The translations under genes were made by a program, and so were the position numbers. DNA of 64,000 nucleotides from Methylobacter sp. (GTDB lineage Bacteria; Pseudomonadota; Gammaproteobacteria; Methylococcales; Methylomonadaceae), in the NCBI RefSeq assembly GCF_030680395.1, contig NZ_JAUXVR010000036.1, forward strand, positions 1 to 64,000. Reading direction: 5' to 3'. Below the pieces are notes generated by a model, which had not been told where the DNA came from, did not search any database, and saw nothing but the letters and a program-made list of their open reading frames with translations. The number at the start of each line of letters is the position of its first letter. Position 1 is the stretch's first letter. Positions 61,568-64,000 of this stretch are shown here, in pieces.

Positions 61568-62302
61568 ATGTTGTTAATACCTGCAATCGATTTAAAAGAA
61601 GGAAAATGTGTTCGTTTGCGTCAGGGACGAATGGATGATAATACGATTTTTTCGGATGACCCGGTCGCTGTAGCAGGCAAGTGGGTTGCTGCCGGCGCGA
61701 AAAGACTTCATTTGGTTGATCTGGATGGCGCATTTGCCGGAAAACCAAGAAATGCCGACGTTATTCATGCCATTGTCGAAGCCTACCCCAATGTACCGAT
61801 ACAAATAGGCGGCGGCATTCGCGATGAAGAAACTATCCAGGCTTATCTTAACGCTGGTGTGGAATACGTTATTATCGGCACCAAGGCAGTTAATGAGCCG
61901 CATTTTGTCAGGGATATGGCGCTGGAATACCCGCGCCGTATTATCGTCGGGCTGGATGCAAAAGACGGCAAAGTAGCTATTGACGGCTGGTCCAAACTGT
62001 CCAAACATGACGTGATCGATCTGGCCCAGCATTTTGAAGAAGACGGCGTCGAAGCCATTATTTACACCGATATTTCCAGAGACGGCATGATGTCCGGCGT
62101 CAATGTCGAAGCTACCGCAAAATTGGCGCGCGCCATTCGGATTCCGGTTATTGCCTCAGGCGGCATTACCAATATGGATGATATCAGGGCCTTGGGCGCA
62201 GTCGCTCATGAAGGTATTATGGGCGCCATCACCGGACGGGCGATTTACGAAGGCACGCTGGATTTTGAAGCTGCCGAAAAATTAGCGGAATCATTTCAAT
62301 AG
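61568..62302 (+). CDS. hisA: Phosphoribosylformimino-5-aminoimidazole carboxamide ribotide isomerase
   Basis: A 244-residue TIM-barrel isomerase. Start [16 protein letters not shown] with the catalytic Asp, QIGGGIRDE phosphate loop and the second catalytic Asp at [12 protein letters not shown]. Followed by hisF after two bases. GAGGA serves as ribosome site. Confidence 0.97.
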   Translation: MLLIPAIDLKEGKCVRLRQGRMDDNTIFSDDPVAVAGKWVAAGAKRLHLVDLDGAFAGKPRNADVIHAIVEAYPNVPIQIGGGIRDEETIQAYLNAGVEYVIIGTKAVNEPHFVRDMALEYPRRIIVGLDAKDGKVAIDGWSKLSKHDVIDLAQHFEEDGVEAIIYTDISRDGMMSGVNVEATAKLARAIRIPVIASGGITNMDDIRALGAVAHEGIMGAITGRAIYEGTLDFEAAEKLAESFQ

Positions 62303-62304
62303 CC

Positions 62305-63078
62305 ATGAGTTTAGCCAAACGCATTATCCCCTGCCTGGATGTCGATAATGGCCGCGTCGTTAAAGGCGTGAAATTTGTCGATATTCGCGATGCCGGCGAT
62401 CCTGTAGAAATCGCCAGACGTTATGACCGTGAAGGCGCTGATGAAATCACTTTTCTGGATATTACCGCCACGCATGATAATCGGGACACCATTGTTCATG
62501 TCGTTGAGCAAGTGGCCAGTGAAGTTTTTATCCCGCTGACGGTCGGCGGAGGCATCAGAACGCTGGAAGATATTCGCCGCATGCTGAATGCGGGCGCAGA
62601 CAAGGTCGGCATTAACAGCGCTGCGGTATTTAATCCGGATTTTGTTCGTGAAGCGGCGGAGCGTTTTGGCTCGCAATGTATCGTGGTAGCCATAGACGCT
62701 AAAAAAGTCAGCTCACCTGATGAACCGGGGCGGTGGGAGATTTTTACCCACGGCGGCCGCAAGCCGACAGGCATTGAGGCGATTGCATGGGCAAAAAAAA
62801 TGGTCGACTACGGCGCCGGGGAAATCCTGTTAACCAGTATGGACAGGGATGGAACCCGCGAAGGTTTTGATTTGCCGTTGACCCGCGCCATCAGCGAGGC
62901 GGTGACGGTGCCGGTAATTGCATCCGGCGGCGTCGGCAATTTGGATCATCTGGCCGATGGTATTCTTGAAGGCAAGGCGGATGCGGTATTGGCCGCCAGC
63001 ATTTTTCATTTTGCCGAATATACTATTGAACAGGCCAAACAACACATGGCCTCACGCGGCATAGAGGTGCGTCTGTGA
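62305..63078 (+). CDS. hisF: Imidazole glycerol phosphate synthase, cyclase subunit
   Basis: A 257-residue TIM-barrel cyclase which with HisH makes imidazole glycerol phosphate and AICAR. Start [25 protein letters not shown] and [14 protein letters not shown] hold the catalytic Asps. Overlaps hisI by GTGA (63075-63078). Confidence 0.98.
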   Translation: MSLAKRIIPCLDVDNGRVVKGVKFVDIRDAGDPVEIARRYDREGADEITFLDITATHDNRDTIVHVVEQVASEVFIPLTVGGGIRTLEDIRRMLNAGADKVGINSAAVFNPDFVREAAERFGSQCIVVAIDAKKVSSPDEPGRWEIFTHGGRKPTGIEAIAWAKKMVDYGAGEILLTSMDRDGTREGFDLPLTRAISEAVTVPVIASGGVGNLDHLADGILEGKADAVLAASIFHFAEYTIEQAKQHMASRGIEVRL

Positions 63079-63467
63079 GCGTATCCTGGCCGGACGAGAT
63101 ACGCTGGACCGAAGACGGCCTGGTGCCGGTTATCGCGCAACAGGCGGAAACCGGAAAAATATTGATGTTCGCCTGGATGAATCGTGAATCATTAGCTTTA
63201 ACAGTCGCCGAAGGTTATGCAGTTTATTGGTCAAGGTCACGCGGAAGGTTATGGCGCAAAGGTGAAGAATCCGGGCACAGGCAAAAAGTTATAGGTATAT
63301 TTCTGGATTGCGATGAAGATGTTATTCTGCTAAAAGTTGAACAAGAAGGCGGTATTGCCTGCCACACTGGTCGAGAAAGCTGTTTTTATCGCAGCCTGAT
63401 TGACGGACAATGGCAAAGCGTAGAGCCGGTTTTAAAAGATCCTGAAGCTATTTATAGAAAATCATGA
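63075..63467 (+). CDS. hisI: Phosphoribosyl-AMP cyclohydrolase
   Basis: A 130-residue monofunctional HisI that opens the adenine ring of PR-AMP. Metal sites: [18 protein letters not shown], and the Cys pair [13 protein letters not shown] start shares GTGA with hisF. Overlaps hisE by four bases. Confidence 0.96.
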   Translation: MSVSWPDEIRWTEDGLVPVIAQQAETGKILMFAWMNRESLALTVAEGYAVYWSRSRGRLWRKGEESGHRQKVIGIFLDCDEDVILLKVEQEGGIACHTGRESCFYRSLIDGQWQSVEPVLKDPEAIYRKS

Positions 63468-63781
63468 GCGATGTATTACAACAACTGGCGCAAATTCTGG
63501 AACAGCGCAAACAGGAACCTGCCGATAAATCTTATGTCGCCAGTCTGTATGCCAAAGGTCTGGACAGCATACTGAAAAAAATCGGCGAAGAAGCGACAGA
63601 AACCGTTATCGCCGCTAAAGACGGCGATAAAAAACAGATTATTTATGAAACTGCCGATTTGTGGTTTCATTGCATGGTGTTGCTGGCCGATCAGGGACTC
63701 GGACCTGATGATGTACTGCAGGAATTGCAACGTCGTTTTGGCTTGTCCGGTCTGGAAGAAAAGGCGCAACGTAACAAGTAA
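63464..63781 (+). CDS. hisE: Phosphoribosyl-ATP pyrophosphatase
   Basis: A 105-residue MazG-like enzyme that hydrolyses PR-ATP to [23 protein letters not shown] and [14 protein letters not shown] carry the acidic magnesium ligands. Kept separate from hisI, as in pseudomonads and unlike E. coli. Confidence 0.96.
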   Translation: MSDVLQQLAQILEQRKQEPADKSYVASLYAKGLDSILKKIGEEATETVIAAKDGDKKQIIYETADLWFHCMVLLADQGLGPDDVLQELQRRFGLSGLEEKAQRNK

Positions 63782-63848
63782 AGATCTTGCCGCGCAAGGT
63801 CTCCATCAAATAAGGCGTTGCCATGCAACGTCTCCATTGGAGTTAGAA

Positions 63849-64000
63849 ATGGGTCTCAGCGTTACTCACTTATTAGTTGTATTAGCCATCGTCATTATTG
63901 TTTTTGGCACCAAGCGCTTGCGCAATATCGGTGCTGATCTGGGTGGAGCCATCAAAGGCTTTCGTTCGGCCCTTAAAGAAGGCGAAGAAGATAAGCCCGC
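63849..64000 (+). CDS. tatA: Sec-independent translocase protein TatA (3' truncated by window)
   Basis: Fifty codons are visible before the window ends. One transmembrane helix (about residues 5-20), the hinge [20 protein letters not shown] typical of TatA, and an acidic start of the tail. A GGAG site lies six bases before the ATG. TatA forms the pore of the twin-arginine export pathway; tatB and tatC presumably follow. Preceded by small inverted bases GTTGCCATGCAAC at 63818-63830. This gene position after hisE is typical. Confidence 0.92.
   Translation, partial: MGLSVTHLLVVLAIVIIVFGTKRLRNIGADLGGAIKGFRSALKEGEEDKP

Overview
The window reads as a chromosomal segment of a gammaproteobacterium. 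The evidence is gene order: gshB-tonB-algH-yqgF-pyrR-pyrB-pyrC', tsaD divergent from rpsU-yqeY-dnaG-rpoD, folB divergent from plsY, and hisBHAFIE followed by tatA are all arrangements known from Pseudomonas-like and methanotroph-like gammaproteobacteria. The many small palindromic repeats would fit a member of the Methylococcales, but no diagnostic metabolic gene (for example methane oxidation) is present, so that placement is a low-confidence guess.

Layout. 1-8.0 kb: the 3' end of a giant cadherin/VCBS-repeat surface protein, then four overlapping genes for its probable export or surface handling: an OM TolC-like lipoprotein, a small HlyD adaptor, a GAF-HlyD fusion and a PqqD-M50 protease-HlyD fusion. 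No ABC ATPase is present. 8.1-8.4 kb: a decayed IS256/Mutator-family transposase. 8.6-12.2 kb: two adjacent HD-GYP cyclic-di-GMP phosphodiesterase-type genes. 12.5-14.8 kb: a voltage-gated-type K+ channel with a separate RCK partner. 14.9-16.6 kb: an SDR overlapping a radical-SAM protein of the spore photoproduct lyase family. 16.7-21.4 kb: proC-yggT-yggU and several uncharacterised envelope proteins. 21.7-28.7 kb: argB and the pyrimidine/glutathione cluster, in which a 51-bp mobile palindrome has been inserted several times, twice into gene 3' ends. 28.9-38.4 kb: rpmBG, a cNMP-rhodanese sensor, a DegQ/DegP protease, moaB, pepN, pteridine/folate genes and plsY. 38.6-39.7 kb: an AT-rich PD-(D/E)XK nuclease-like gene flanked by integron-like core sites, the clearest sign of lateral transfer. 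39.7-45.4 kb: tsaD, the macromolecular-synthesis operon and a CAU tRNA. 45.4-51.1 kb: metK-ahcY-metF (activated methyl cycle), bioA and rsmE. 51.1-59.4 kb: a CPBP protease, yajQ, cca, a TauE permease, rdgC, bcp, a VOC protein, a SemiSWEET, a DUF1289-like protein and a FapA/DUF342 protein. 60.2-64.0 kb: hisB-H-A-F-I-E, then tatA running off the end.

The most interesting points are the ABC-less adaptor/protease module beside the giant adhesin; the 51-bp repeat that supplies the C-termini of GshB and PyrB; the possible lone integron cassette; and at least five further families of short palindromes occupying the gaps between genes. Assignments rest on reading motifs and gene order by eye; no database search was run.
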